Assembly: GCA_029582265.1 (NCBI GenBank)
Contig: CM055826.1
Location: 36,836,127-36,900,126 of the forward strand
Direction: 5' to 3'
Source of the DNA: Zoroaster sp. YZ-2022
Lineage: Eukaryota; Echinodermata; Asteroidea; Forcipulatida; Zoroasteridae
DNA length: 64,000 nucleotides
Below are positions 12,201 to 27,200 of the stretch, in pieces. The translations under genes were made by a program, and so were the position numbers. Numbering within the stretch: position 1 is the first letter of the stretch; each line of letters starts with the position of its first letter. The notes under the pieces are model-generated. The model ran no database searches, had not been told where the DNA came from, and saw nothing but the letters and a program-made list of their open reading frames with translations.

Positions 12201-15200
12201 AGGGACTATATCGTCGTGATCAACAGGGCGTGGAATCAGAGTGATAGTTTTAGATTAAAGGGACTATATCGCGTGATCAACAGGGCGTGGAATCAGGTGA
12301 TGGTTTTTAGATTAAGGGACTATAATATTTAGATCATGATCGACGGTCGTGGAATCAGAGTGATAGTTTAGATTAAAGGGACTATATCGTCATGATCAAC
12401 AGTGCGTGGAATCAGAGTGAGTTTTTGGATTAAATGGACTATATCATGATCAACCGTGGAATCAGGTGATAGTTTTAGATTAAAGGGACTATATCGTCAT
12501 GATCAACAGTGCGTGGAATCAGGTGATAGTTTTGAATTAAAGGGACTATATACGTCATGATCAACAGGGCGGAATCAGAGTGATAGTTTTAGATTAAAGG
12601 GACTATATCGTCATGATCAACAGTCGTGGAATCAGAGTGATAGTTTTAGATTAAATGGACTATATCATGATCAACAGGTGGAATCAGAGTGATAGTTTTA
12701 GATTAAAGGACTATATATCGTCATGATCGGCAGGCGTGGAATCAGGTGATAGTTTTAGATTAAAGGACTATATCGTCATGATCAACAGGATGGAATCAGG
12801 TGATAGTTTTAGATTAAAGGGACTATATCGTCATGATCAACAGGGCATGGAATCAGGTGATAGTTTTTAGATTAAAGGGACAATATCGTCATGATCAACA
12901 GTGCGTGGAATCAGAGTGATAGTTTTAGATTAAAGGGACTATATCGTCATGATCAACAGGGCGTGGAATCAGACTGCTAGTTTTAGATTAAAGGGACTAT
13001 ATCGTCATGATCAACAGTGCGTGGAATCAGAGTGATAGTTTTAGATTAAAGGGACTATATCGTCATGATCAACAGGGCGTGGAATCAGAGTGATAGTTTT
13101 AGATTAAAGGGACTATATCGTCATGATCAACAGGGCGTGGAATCAGAGTGATAGTTTTAGATTAAAGGGACTATATCGTCATGATCAACAGGGCGCGGAA
13201 TCAGACTGCTAGTTTTAGATTAAAGGGACAATATCGCCATGATCAACAGTGCGTGGAATCAGAGTGCTAGTTTTAGATTAAAGGGACTATATAGGTCATG
13301 ATCAACAGCAGGCGTGGAATCAGACTGCTAGTTTTTAGATTAAAGGGACTATATAGTCATGATCAACAGTGCGTGGAATCAGGTGATAGTTTTAGATTAA
13401 AGGGACTATATCGTCATGATCAACAGGGCGTGGAATCAGAGTGATAGTTTTAGATTAAAGGGACTATATCGTCATGATCAACAGGGCGTGGAATCAGAGT
13501 GATAGTTTAGATTAAAGGGACTATATCGTCATGATCAACAGTGCGTGGAATCAGAGTGATAGTTTTAGATTAAAGGGACTATATCGTCATGATCAACAGG
13601 GCGTGGAATCAGAGTGATAGTTTAGATTAAAGGGACTATAGCCATGATCAACAGTGCGTTGAATCAGATTGATAGTTTTAGATTAAAGGGACTATATCGT
13701 CATGATCAACAGGGCGTGGAATCAGAGTGATAGTTTTAGATTAAAGGGACTATATCGTCATGATCAACAGTGCGTGGAATCAGAGTGATAGTTTTAGATT
13801 AAATGGACTATATCGTCATGATCAACAGTGCGTGGAATCAGAGTGATAGTTTTAGATTAAAGGGACTATATCGTCATGATCAACAGGGCATGGAATCAGA
13901 GTGATAGTTTTAGATTAAAGGGACTATATCGTCATGATCAACAGGGCATGGAATCAGAGTGATAGTTTTAGATTAAAGGGACTATATAGATCATGATCAA
14001 CAGGGCATGGAATCAGAGTGATAGTTTTAGATTAAAGGGACTATATCGTCATGATCAACAGTGCGTGGAATCAGAGTGATAGTTTTAGATTAAAGGGACT
14101 ATATCGTCATGATCAACAGGGCGTGGAATCAGACTGCTAGTTTTAGATTAAAGGGACTATATCGTCATGATCAACAGTGCGTGGAATCAGAGTGATAGTT
14201 TTAGATTAAAGGGACTATATCGTCATGATCAACAGGGCATGGAATCAGAGTGATAGTTTTAGATTAAAGGGACTATATCGTCATGATCAACAGGGCATGG
14301 AATCAGAGTGATAGTTTTAGATTAAAGGGACTATATCGTCATGATCAACAGGGCGTGGAATCAGACTGCTAGTTTTAGATTAAAGGGACAATATCGTCAT
14401 GATCAACAGTGCGTGGAATCAGAGTGCTAGTTTTAGATTAAAGGGACTATATCGTCATGATCAACAGGGCGTGGAATCAGACTGCTAGTTTTAGATTAAA
14501 GGGACTATATCGTCATGATCGGCGATCAACAGATCAGGTGATAGTTTTAGATTAAGGGACAATATCGTCATGATCAACAGGGCGTGGAATCAGAGTGATA
14601 GTTTTAGATTAAAGGGACTATATCGTCATGATCAACAGGGCGTGGAATCAGAGTGATAGTTTTAGATTAAAGGGACAATATCGTCACGATCAACAGGGCA
14701 TGGAATCAGAGTGCTAGTTTTAGATTAAAGGGACAGTATCGTCACGATCAACAGGGCGTGGAATCAGAGTGATAGTTTTAGATTAAAGGGACAATACCGT
14801 CGTGATCAACAGGGCATGGAATCAGAGTGAGTGCTAGTTTTAGATTAAAGGGACTATATAGAGTCATGATCAACAGGGCGTGGAATCAGTGATAGTTTTA
14901 GATTAAAGGGACAATATCGTCACGATCAACAGGGCATGGAATCAGAGTGATAGTTTTAGATTAAAGGACTATATCGTCATGATCAACAGGGCGTGGAATC
15001 AGAGTGATAGTTTTAGATTAAAAGGGACAATATCGTCATGATCAACAGTGCGTGGAATCAGAGTGATAGTTTTAGATTAAAGGGACAATATCGTCATGAT
15101 CAACAGTGCGTGGAATCAGAGTGATAGTTTTAGATTAAAGGGACTATATCGTCATGATCAACAGGGCGTGGAATCAGAGTGATAGTTTTAGATTAAAGGG

Positions 15201-18200
15201 ACAATATCGTCATGATCAACAGGGCGTGGAATCAGAGTGATAGTTTTAGATTAAAGGGACAATATCGTCATGATCAACAGTGCGTGGAATCAGAGTGATA
15301 GTTTTAGATTAAAGGGACTATATCGTCATGATCAACAGGGCGTGGAATCAGAGTGATAGTTTTAGATTAAAGGGACAATATCGTCATGATCAACAGTGCG
15401 TGGAATCAGAGTGATAGTTTTAGATTAAAGGGACAATATCGTCATGATCAACAGTGCGTGGAATCAGAGTGATAGTTTTAGATTAAAGGGACTATATCGT
15501 CATGATCAACAGGGCGTGGAATCAGAGTGATAGTTTTAGATTAAAGGGACAATATCGTCATGATCAACAGTGCGTGGAATCAGAGTGATAGTTTTAGATT
15601 AAAGGGACTATATCGTCATGATCAACAGGGCGTGGAATCAGAGTGATAGTTTTAGATTAAAGGGACTATATCGTCATGATCAACAGGGCGTGGAATCAGA
15701 GTGATAGTTTTAGATTAAAGGGACAATATCGTCATGATCAACAGTGCGTGGAATCAGAGTGATAGTTTTAGATTAAAGGGACAATATCGTCATGATCAAC
15801 AGGGCGTGGAATCAGAGTGCTAGTTTTAGATTAAAGGGACTATATCGTCATGATCAACAGGGCGTGGAATCAGAGTGATAGTTTTAGATTAAAGGGACGT
15901 TATGTTCTTGATCAACAGTGCGTGGAATCAGAGTGATAGTTTTAGATTAAAGGGACTATATCGTCATGATCAACAGGGCGTGGAATCAGAGTGATAGTTT
16001 TAGATTAAAGGGACAATATCGTCATGATCAACAGTGCGTGGAATCAGAGTGATAGTTTTAGATTAAAGGGACTATATCGTCATGATCAACAGCATGGAAT
16101 CAGAGTGATAGTTTTAGATTAAAGGGACTATATCGTCATGATCAACAGGGCGTGGAATCAGAGTGATAGTTTTAGATTAAAGGACTATATCGTCATGATC
16201 AACAGGGCGTGGAATCAGAGTGATAGTTTTAGATTAAAGGGACTATATCGTCATGATCAACAGTGCGTGGAATCAGTGTGATAGTTTTAGATTAAAGGGA
16301 CTATATCGTCATGATCAACAGGGCGTGGAATCAGAGTGATAGTTTTAGATTAAAGGGACTATATCGTCATGATCAACAGGGCAGGGAATAAGTGAGATAG
16401 TTTTAGATTAAAGGGACTATATCGTCATGATCAACAGGGCGTGGAATCAGAGTGATAGTTTTAGATTAAAGGGACTATATCGTCATGATCAACAGGGCGT
16501 GGAATCAGAGTGATAGTTTTAGATTAAAGGACTATATCGTCATGATCAACAGTGCGTGGAATCAGAGTGATAGTTTTAGATTAAAGGGACTATATCGTCA
16601 TGATCAACAGGGCGTGGAATCAGAGTGATAGTTTTAGATTAACGGGACTATATCGTCATGATCAACAGGGCATGGAATCAGAGTGATAGTTTTAGATTAA
16701 AGGGACTATATCGTCATGATCAACAGGGCATGGAATCAGAGTGATAGTTTTAGATTAAAGGGACTATATCGTCATGATCAACAGGGCGTGGAATCAGAGT
16801 GATAGTTTTAGATTAAAGGGACTATATCGTCATGATCAACAGGGCGTGGAATCAGAGTGATAGTTTTAGATTAAAGGGACTATATCGTCATGATCAACAG
16901 GGCGTGGAATCAGAGTGATAGTTTTAGATTAAAGGACTATATCGTCATGATCAACAGTGCGTGGAATCAGAGTGATAGTTTTAGATTAAAGGGACTATAT
17001 CGTCATGATCAACAGGGCGTGGAATCAGTTTTTTATTTTAGATTAAAGGGACTATATCGTCATGATCAACAGGGCGTGGAATCAGAGTGATAGTTTTTAG
17101 ATTAAAGGACTATATCGTCATGATCAACAGGCATGGAATCAGAGTGATAGTTTTTATATTAAAGGGACTATATCTTAATGATCAACAGGGCATGGAATCA
17201 GAGTGATAGTTTTAGATTAAAGGACTATATCGTCATGATCAACAGGGCGGAATCAGAGTGATAGTTTTAGATTAACGGGACTATATCGTCATGATCAACA
17301 GGGCGTGGAATCAGAGTGATAGTTTTAGATTAAAGGACTATATCGTCATGATCAACAGGGCATGGAATCAGAGTGATAGTTTTAGATTAAAGGGACTATA
17401 TCGTCATGATCAACAGGCGTGGAATCAGAGTGATAGTTTTAGATTAACGGGACTATATCGTCATGATCAACAGGGCGTGGAATCAGGTGATAGTTTTAGA
17501 TTAAAGGGACTATATCGTCATGATCAACAGGGCGTGGAATCAGAGTGATAGTTTTAGATTAAAGGACTATATCGTCATGATCAACAGGCGTGGAATCAGA
17601 GTGATAGTTTTAGATTAAAGGACTATATCGTCATGATCAACAGGGCGTGGGAATCAGAGTGATAGTTTTAGATTAAAGGGACTATATCGTCATGATCAAC
17701 AGGGTGGAATCAGAGTGATAGTTTTAGATTAAAGGGACTATATCGTCATGATCAACAGGGCGTGGAATCAGAGTGATAGTTTTAGATTAAAGGGACTATA
17801 TCGTCATGATCAACAGGGCGTGGAATCAGAGTGATAGTTTTAGATTAAAGGGACTATATCGTCATGATCAACAGTGCGTGGAATCAGAGTGATAGTTTTA
17901 GATTAAATGGACAATATCGTCATGATCACAGGCGTGGAATCAGGTGATAGTTTTAGATTAAGGACTATATCGTCATGATCAACAGGGCGTGGAATCAGGT
18001 GATAGTTTTAGATTAAAGGGACTATATCGTCATGATCAACAGTGCGTGGAATCAGGTGATAGTTTTAGATTAAAGGGACTATATTCATGATCAACAGGCG
18101 TGGAATCAGAGTGATAGTTTTAGATTAAAGGGACTATCGTCATGATCAACAGGCGGAATCAGAGGTGATAGTTTTAGATTAAAGGGACTATATCGTCATG

Positions 18201-21200
18201 ATCAACAGGGCGTGGAATCAGAGTGATAGTTTTAGATTAAAGGACTATATCGTCATGATCAACAGCGTGGAATCAGAGTGATAGTTTTAGATTAAAGGAC
18301 TATATCGTCATGATCAACAGGGCGTGGAATCAGAGTGATAGTTTTAGATTAAAGGGACTATATCGTCATGATCAACAGGGCGTGGAATCAGAGTGATAGT
18401 TTTAGATTAAAGGGACTATATCGTCATGATCAACAGGGCATGGAATCAGAGTGCTAGTTTTAGATTAAAGGGACTATATCGTCATGATCAACAGGGCATG
18501 GAATCAGAGTGATAGTTTTAGATTAAAGGGACAATATCGTCATGATCAACAGGGCGTGGAATCAGAGTGCTAGTTTTAGATTAAAGGGACTATATCGTCA
18601 TGATCAACAGGGCATGGAATCAGAGTGCTAGTTTTAGATTAAAGGGACTATATCGTCATGATCAACAGGGCATGGAATCAGAGTGCTAGTTTTAGATTAA
18701 AGGGACTATATCGTCATGATCAACAGGGCATGGAATCAGAGTGATAGTTTTAGATTAAAGGGACAATATCGTCATGATCAACAGGGCGTGGAATCAGAGT
18801 GCTAGTTTTAGATTAAAGGGACTATATCGTCATGATCAACAGGGCATGGAATCAGAGTGATAGTTTTAGATTAAAGGGACAATATCGTCATGATCAACAG
18901 GGCGTGGAATCAGAGTGATAGTTTTAGATTAAAGGGACTATATCGTCATGATCAACAGGGCGTGGAATCAGACTGCTAGTTTTAGATTAAAGGGACAATA
19001 TCGTCATGATCAACAGTGCGTGGAATCAGAGTGATAGTTTTAGATTAAAGGGACAATATCGTCATGATCAACAGGGCGTGGAATCAGAGTGATAGTTTTA
19101 GATTAAAGGGACTATATCGTCATGATCAACAGTGCGTGGAATCAGAGTGATAGTTTTAGATTAAAGGACTATATCGTCATGATCAACAGTGCGTGGAATC
19201 AGAGTGCTAGTTTTAGATTAAAGGGACTATATCGTCATGATCAACAGGGCGTGGAATCAGAGTGATAGTTTTAGATTAAAGGGACTATATCGTCATGATC
19301 AACAGGGCGTGGAATCAGAGTGATAGTTTTTAGATTAAAGGGACTATATCGTCATGATCAACAGGCGTGGAATCAGAGTGATAGTTTTAGATTAAAGGGA
19401 CTATATCGTCATGATCAACAGTGCGTGGAATCAGGTGATAGTTTTAGATTAAAGGGACTATATCGTCATGATCAACAGTGTGGAATCAGAGTGATAGTTT
19501 TAGATTAAAGGGACTATATCGTCATGATCAACAGGGCGTGGAATCAGAGTGATAGTTTTAGATTAAGGGACTATCGCCATGATCAACAGGCGTGGAATCA
19601 GAGTGATAGTTTTAGATTAAAGGGACTGTATCGTCATGATCAACAGGGCGTGGAATCAGAGTGATAGTTTTAGATTAAAGGGACTATATCGTCATGATCA
19701 ACAGGGCGTGGAATCAGAGTGATAGTTTTAGATTAAAGGGACTATATCGTCATGATCAACAGGCGTGGAATCAGAGTGATAGTTTTAGATTAAAGGGACT
19801 ATATCGTCATGATCAACAGGGCGTGGAATCAGAGTGATAGTTTTAGATTAAAGGGACTATATCGTCATGATCAACAGGGCGTGGAATCAGAGTGATAGTT
19901 TTAGATTAAAGGGACTATATCGTCATGATCAACAGGGCGTGGAATCAGAGTGATAGTTTTAGATTAACGGGACTATATCGTCATGATCAACAGGGCGTGG
20001 AATCAGAGTGATAGTTTTAGATTAAAGGGACTATATCGTCATGATCAACAGGGCGTGGAATCAGACTGCTAGTTTTAGATTAAAGGGACTATATCGTCAT
20101 GATCAACAGTGCGTGGAATCAGAGTGATAGTTTTAGATTAAAGGGACTATATCGTCATGATCAACAGTGCGTGGAATCAGAGTGATAGTTTTAGATTAAA
20201 GGGACTATATCGTCATGATCAACAGGGCGTGGAATCAGAGTGATAGTTTTAGATTAAAGGGACTATATCGTCATGATCAACAGTGCGTGGAATCAGAGTG
20301 ATAGTTTTAGATTAAAGGGACTATATCGTCATGATCAACAGTGCGTGGAATCAGAGTGATAGTTTTAGATTAAATGGACTATATCGTCATGATCAACAGT
20401 GCGTGGAATCAGAGTGATAGTTTTAGATTAAAGGGACTATATCGTCATGATCAACAGGGCGTGGAATCAGAGTGATAGTTTTAGATTAAAGGGACTATAT
20501 CGTCATGATCAACAGTGCGTGGAATCAGAGTGATAGTTTTAGATTAAAGGGACTATATCGTCATGATCAACAGTGCGTGGAATCAGAGTGATAGTTTTAG
20601 ATTAAATGGACTATATCGTCATGATCAACAGTGCGTGGAATCAGAGTGATAGTTTTAGATTAAAGGGACTATATCGTCATGATCAACAGGGCATGGAATC
20701 AGAGTGATAGTTTTAGATTAAAGGACTATATCGTCATGATCAACAGGGCGTGGAATCAGAGTGATAGTTTTAGATTAAAGGGACTATATCGTCATGATCA
20801 ACAGTGCGTGGAATCAGAGTGATAGTTTAGATTAAAGGGACTATATCGTCATGATCAACAGGGCGTGGAATCAGAGTGATAGTTTTAGATTAAAGGGACT
20901 ATATCGTCATGATCAACAGGGCGTGGAATCAGAGTGATAGTTTTAGATTAAAGGGACTATATCGTCATGATCAACCGTGGAATCAGAGTGATAGTTTTAG
21001 ATTAAAGGGACTATATCATGATCAACAGTGCGTGGAATCAGAGTGATAGTTTTAGATTAAATGGACTATATCGTCATGATCAACAGTGCGTGGAATCAGA
21101 GTGATAGTTTTAGATTAAAGGGACTATATCGTCATGATCAACAGTGCGTGGAATCAGAGTGATAGTTTTAGATTAAAGGGACAATATCGTCATGATCAAC

Positions 21201-24200
21201 AGTGCGTGGAATCAGAGTGATAGTTTTAGATTAAATGGACTATATCGTCATGATCAACAGTGCGGGGAATCAGAGTGATTGTTTTAGATTAAAGGGACTA
21301 TATATCATGATCAACAGTGCGTGGAATCAGAGTGATAGTTTTAGATTAAATGGACTATATCGTCATGATCAAGTGCGTGGAATCAGAGTGATAGTTTTAG
21401 ATTAAAGGACTATATCGTCATGATCAACAGTGCGTGGAATCAGGTGATAGTTTTAGATTAAAGGGACAATATCGTCATGATCAACAGTGCGGAATCAGAG
21501 TGATAGTTTTAGATTAAAGGGACTATATCGTCATGATCAACAGGGCGTGGAATCAGAGTGCTAGTTTTAGATTAAAGGGACTATATCGTCATGATCAACA
21601 GGGCGTGGAATCAGAGTGCTAGTTTTAGATTAAAGGGACTATATCGTCGTGATCAACAGGGCGTGGAATCAGACTGCTAGTTTTAGATTAAAGGGACAAT
21701 ATCGTCGTGATCAACAGGGCGTGGAATCAGAGTGATAGTTTTAGATTAAAGGGACTATATCGTCGTGATCAACAGGGCGTGGAATCAGAGTGATAGTTTT
21801 AGATTAAAGGGACTATATCGTCGTGATCAACAGGGCGTGGAATCAGAGTGATAGTTTTAGATTAAAGGGACTATATCGTCGTGATCAACAGGGCGTGGAA
21901 TCAGAGTGATAGTTTTAGATTAAAGGACCTATCATAAGTGATCAACAGGCGTGGAATCAGACTGCTAGTTTTAGATTAAAGGGACTATAGGTCGTGATCA
22001 ACAGGGCGTGGAATCAGAGTGCTAGTTTTAGATTAAAGGGACTATATCGTCGTGATCAACAGGGCGTGGAATCAGAGTGCTAGTTTTAGATTAAAGGGAC
22101 TATATCGTCGTGATCAACAGGGCGTGGAATCAGAGTGATAGTTTTAGATTAAAGGGACTATATCGTCGTGATCAACAGGGCGTGGAATCAGAGTGCTAGT
22201 TTTAGATTAAAGGGACTATATTAAGTGATCAACAGGGCGTGGAATCAGAGTGCTAGTTTTAGATTAAAGGGACTATATCGTCGTGATCAACAGTGCGTGG
22301 AATCAGAGTGCTAGTTTTAGATTAAAGGGACTATATCGTCGTGATCAACAGGGCGTGGAATCAGAGTGCTAGTTTTAGATTAAAGGGACTATATCGTCGT
22401 GATCAACAGGGCGTGGAATCAGAGTGCTAGTTTTAGATTAAAGGGACTATATCGTCGTGATCAACAGGGCGTGGAATCAGAGTGCTAGTTTTAGATTAAA
22501 GGGACTATATCGTCGTGATCAACAGGGCGTGGAATCAGAGTGCTAGTTTTAGATTAAAGGGACTATATCGTCGTGATCAACAGGGCGTGGAATCAGAGTG
22601 ATAGTTTTAGATTAAAGGGACTATATCGTCGTGATCAACAGGGCGTGGAATCAGAGTGATAGTTTTAGATTAAAGGGACTATATCGTCGTGATCAACAGT
22701 GCGTGGAATCAGAGTGATAGTTTAGATTAAAGGGACTATATCGTCGTGATCAACAGTGCGTGGAATCAGAGTGATAGTTTAGATTAAAGGGACTATATCG
22801 TCATGATCAACAGGGCGTGGAATCAGAGTGATAGTTTTAGATTAAAGGGACTATATCGTCATGATCAACAGGGCGTGGAATCAGAGTGATAGTTTTAGAT
22901 TAAAGGGACTATATCGTCATGATCAACAGTGCGTGGAATCAGAGTGATAGTTTTAGATTAAAGGGACTATATCGTCATGATCAACAGTGCGTGGAATCAG
23001 AGTGATAGTTTTAGATTAAAGGGACTATATCGTCATGATCAACAGTGCGTGGAATCAGGTGATAGTTTTAGATTAAAGGGACAATATCGTCATGATCAAC
23101 AGTGCGGAATCAGAGTGCTAGTTTTAGATTACAGGGACTATATCGTCGTGATCAACAGGGCGTGGAATCAGAGTGCTAGTTTTAGATTAAAGGGACTATA
23201 TCGTCATGATCAACAGGGCGTGGAATCAGAGTGCTAGTTTTAGATTAAAGGGACTATATCGTCGTGATCAACAGGGCGTGGAATCAGACTGCTAGTTTTA
23301 GATTAAAGGGACAATATCGTCGTGATCAACAGGGCGTGGAATCAGAGTGATAGTTTTAGATTAAAGGACTATATCGTGATCAACAGGCGTGGAATCAGAG
23401 TGATAGTTTTAGATTAAAGGGACTATATCGTCGTGATCTACTGGGCGTGGATTCAGTGTGATAGTTTTAGATTAAAGGGACTATATCGTCGTGATCTACA
23501 GGGCGTGGAATCAGAGTGATAGTTTTGGATTAAAGGGACTATATCGCCGTGATCAACAGGTCGTGGAATCAGACTGCTAGTTTTAGATTAAAGGGACTAT
23601 ATCGTCGTGATCAACAGGGCGTGGAATCAGAGTGCTAGTTTTAGATTAAAGGGACTATATATTAAGTGATCAACAGTGCGTGGAATCAGAGTGCTAGTTT
23701 TAGATTAAGGGACTATATCGTTGATCAACAGTGCGTGGAATCAGAGTGCTGGTTTTAGATTAAAGGGACTATATTAAGTGATCAACAGGGCGTGGAATCA
23801 GGTGCTAGTTTTAGATTAAGGGACTATATCGTCGTGATCAACAGGCGTGGAATCAGAGTGCTAGTTTTAGATTAAAGGGACTGTATCGTAAGTGATCAAC
23901 AGGCGTGGAATCAGAGTGCTGGTTTTAGATTAAAGGGACTATATAGGTGATCAACAGGGTGGAATCAGAGTGCTAGTTTTAGATTAAAGGGACTATCGTG
24001 ATCAACAGGGCGTGGAATCAGAGTGATAGTTTTAGATTAAAGGGACTATATCGTCGTGATCAACAGGGCGTGGAATCAGAGTGATAGTTTAGATTAAAGG
24101 GACTATATCGTCATGATCAACAGTGCGTGGAATCAGAGTGATAGTTTAGATTAAAGGGACTATATCGTCATGATCAACAGTGCGTGGAATCAGAGTGATA

Positions 24201-27200
24201 GTTTTAGATTAAATGGACTATATCGTCATGATCAACAGTGCGTGGAATCAGAGTGATAGTTTTGAATTAAAGGGACTATATCGTGATCAACATGCGTGGA
24301 ATCAGAGTGATAGTTTTAGATTAAAGGGACTATATGCATGATCAACAGGGCGTGGAATCAGAGTGATAGTTTTAGATTAAAGGGACTATATCGTCATGAT
24401 CAACAGTGCGTGGAATCAGAGTGATAGTTTTAGATTAAATGGACTATATCGTCATGATCAACAGTGCGTGGAATCAGAGTGATAGTTTTAGATTAAAGGG
24501 ACTATATCGTCATGATCAACAGGGCGTGGAATCAGAGTGATAGTTTTAGATTAAAGGGACTATATCGTCATGATCAACAGGGCGTGGAATCAGAGTGATA
24601 GTTTTAGATTAAAGGGACTATATCGTCATGATCAACAGGGCATGGAATCAGAGTGATAGTTTTAGATTAAAGGGACAATATCGTCATGATCAACAGTGCG
24701 TGGAATCAGAGTGATAGTTTTAGATTAAAGGGACTATATCGTCATGATCAACAGGGCGTGGAATCAGACTGCTAGTTTTAGATTAAAGGGACTATATCGT
24801 CATGATCAACAGTGCGTGGAATCAGAGTGATAGTTTTAGATTAAAGGGACTATATCGTCATGATCAACAGGGCATGGAATCAGAGTGATAGTTTTAGATT
24901 AAAGGGACTATATCGTCATGATCAACAGGGCATGGAATCAGAGTGATAGTTTTAGATTAAAGGGACTATATCGTCATGATCAACAGGGCGTGGAATCAGA
25001 CTGCTAGTTTTAGATTAAAGGGACAATATCGTCATGATCAACAGTGCGTGGAATCAGAGTGCTAGTTTTAGATTAAAGGGACTATATCGTCATGATCAAC
25101 AGGGCGTGGAATCAGACTGCTAGTTTTAGATTAAAGGGACTATATCGTCATGATCAACAGTGCGTGGAATCAGAGTGATAGTTTTAGATTAAAGGGACTA
25201 TATCGTCATGATCAACAGGGCGTGGAATCAGAGTGATAGTTTTAGATTAAAGGGACTATATCGTCATGATCAACAGGGCGTGGAATCAGAGTGATAGTTT
25301 AGATTAAAGGGACTATATCGTCATGATCAACAGTGCGTGGAATCAGAGTGATAGTTTTAGATTAAAGGGACTATATCGTCATGATCAACAGGGCGTGGAA
25401 TCAGAGTGATAGTTTAGATTAAAGGGACTATCGTCATGATCAACAGTGCGTGGAATCAGGTGATAGTTTTAGATTAAAGGGACTATATCATGATCAACAG
25501 GGCGTGGAATCAGAGTGATAGTTTTAGATTAAGGGACTATATCGTCATGATCAACAGTGCGTGGAATCAGAGTGATAGTTTTAGATTAAATGGACTATAT
25601 CGCAGATCAACAGTGCGTGGAATCAGAGTGATAGTTTTAGATTAAAGGACTATATCGTCATGATCAACAGGGCATGGAATCAGAGTGATAGTTTTAGATT
25701 AAAGGGACTATATCGTCATGATCAACAGGGCATGGAATCAGAGTGATAGTTTTAGATTAAAGGGACTATATCGTCATGATCAACAGGGCATGGAATCAGA
25801 GTGATAGTTTTAGATTAAAGGGACAATATCGTCATGATCAACAGTGCGTGGAATCAGAGTGATAGTTTTAGATTAAAGGGACTATATCGTCATGATCAAC
25901 AGGGCGTGGAATCAGACTGCTAGTTTTAGATTAAAGGGACTATATCGTCATGATCAACAGTGCGTGGAATCAGAGTGATAGTTTTAGATTAAAGGGACTA
26001 TATCGTCATGATCAACAGGGCATGGAATCAGAGTGATAGTTTTAGATTAAAGGGACTATATCGTCATGATCAACAGGGCATGGAATCAGAGTGATAGTTT
26101 TAGATTAAAGGGACTATATCGTCATGATCAACAGGGCGTGGAATCAGACTGCTAGTTTTAGATTAAAGGGACAATATCGTCATGATCAACAGTGCGTGGA
26201 ATCAGAGTGCTAGTTTTAGATTAAAGGGACTATATCGTCATGATCAACAGGGCGTGGAATCAGACTGCTAGTTTTAGATTAAAGGGACTATATCGTCATG
26301 ATCAACAGTGCGTGGAATCAGAGTGATAGTTTTAGATTAAAGGGACAATATCGTCATGATCAACAGGGCGTGGAATCAGAGTGATAGTTTTAGATTAAAG
26401 GGACTATATCGTCATGATCAACAGGGCGTGGAATCAGAGTGATAGTTTTAGATTAAAGGGACAATATCGTCACGATCAACAGGGCATGGAATCAGAGTGC
26501 TAGTTTTAGATTAAAGGGACAGTATCGTCACGATCAACAGGGCGTGGAATCAGAGTGATAGTTTTAGATTAAAGGGACAATATCGTCACGATCAACAGGG
26601 CATGGAATCAGAGTGATAGTTTTAGATTAAAGGGACTATATCGTCATGATCAACAGGGCGTGGAATCAGAGTGATAGTTTTAGATTAAAGGGACAATATC
26701 GTCACGATCAACAGGGCATGGAATCAGAGTGATAGTTTTAGATTAAAGGGACTATATCGTCATGATCAACAGGGCGTGGAATCAGAGTGATAGTTTTAGA
26801 TTAAAGGGACAATATCGTCATGATCAACAGTGCGTGGAATCAGAGTGATAGTTTTAGATTAAAGGGACAATATCGTCATGATCAACAGTGCGTGGAATCA
26901 GAGTGATAGTTTTAGATTAAAGGGACTATATCGTCATGATCAACAGGGCGTGGAATCAGAGTGATAGTTTTAGATTAAAGGGACAATATCGTCATGATCA
27001 ACAGGGCGTGGAATCAGAGTGATAGTTTTAGATTAAAGGGACAATATCGTCATGATCAACAGTGCGTGGAATCAGAGTGATAGTTTTAGATTAAAGGGAC
27101 TATAACATGATCAACAGGGCGTGGAATCAGAGTGATAGTTTTAGATTAAAGGGACAATATCGTCATGATCAACAGTGCGTGGAATCAGAGTGATAGTTTT

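Noticed and set aside
16890..23237. Open frames of 60-86 codons inside the satellite
   Set aside because: Created by one-base deletions that turn the 58-bp period into 57; no frame persists across the array.
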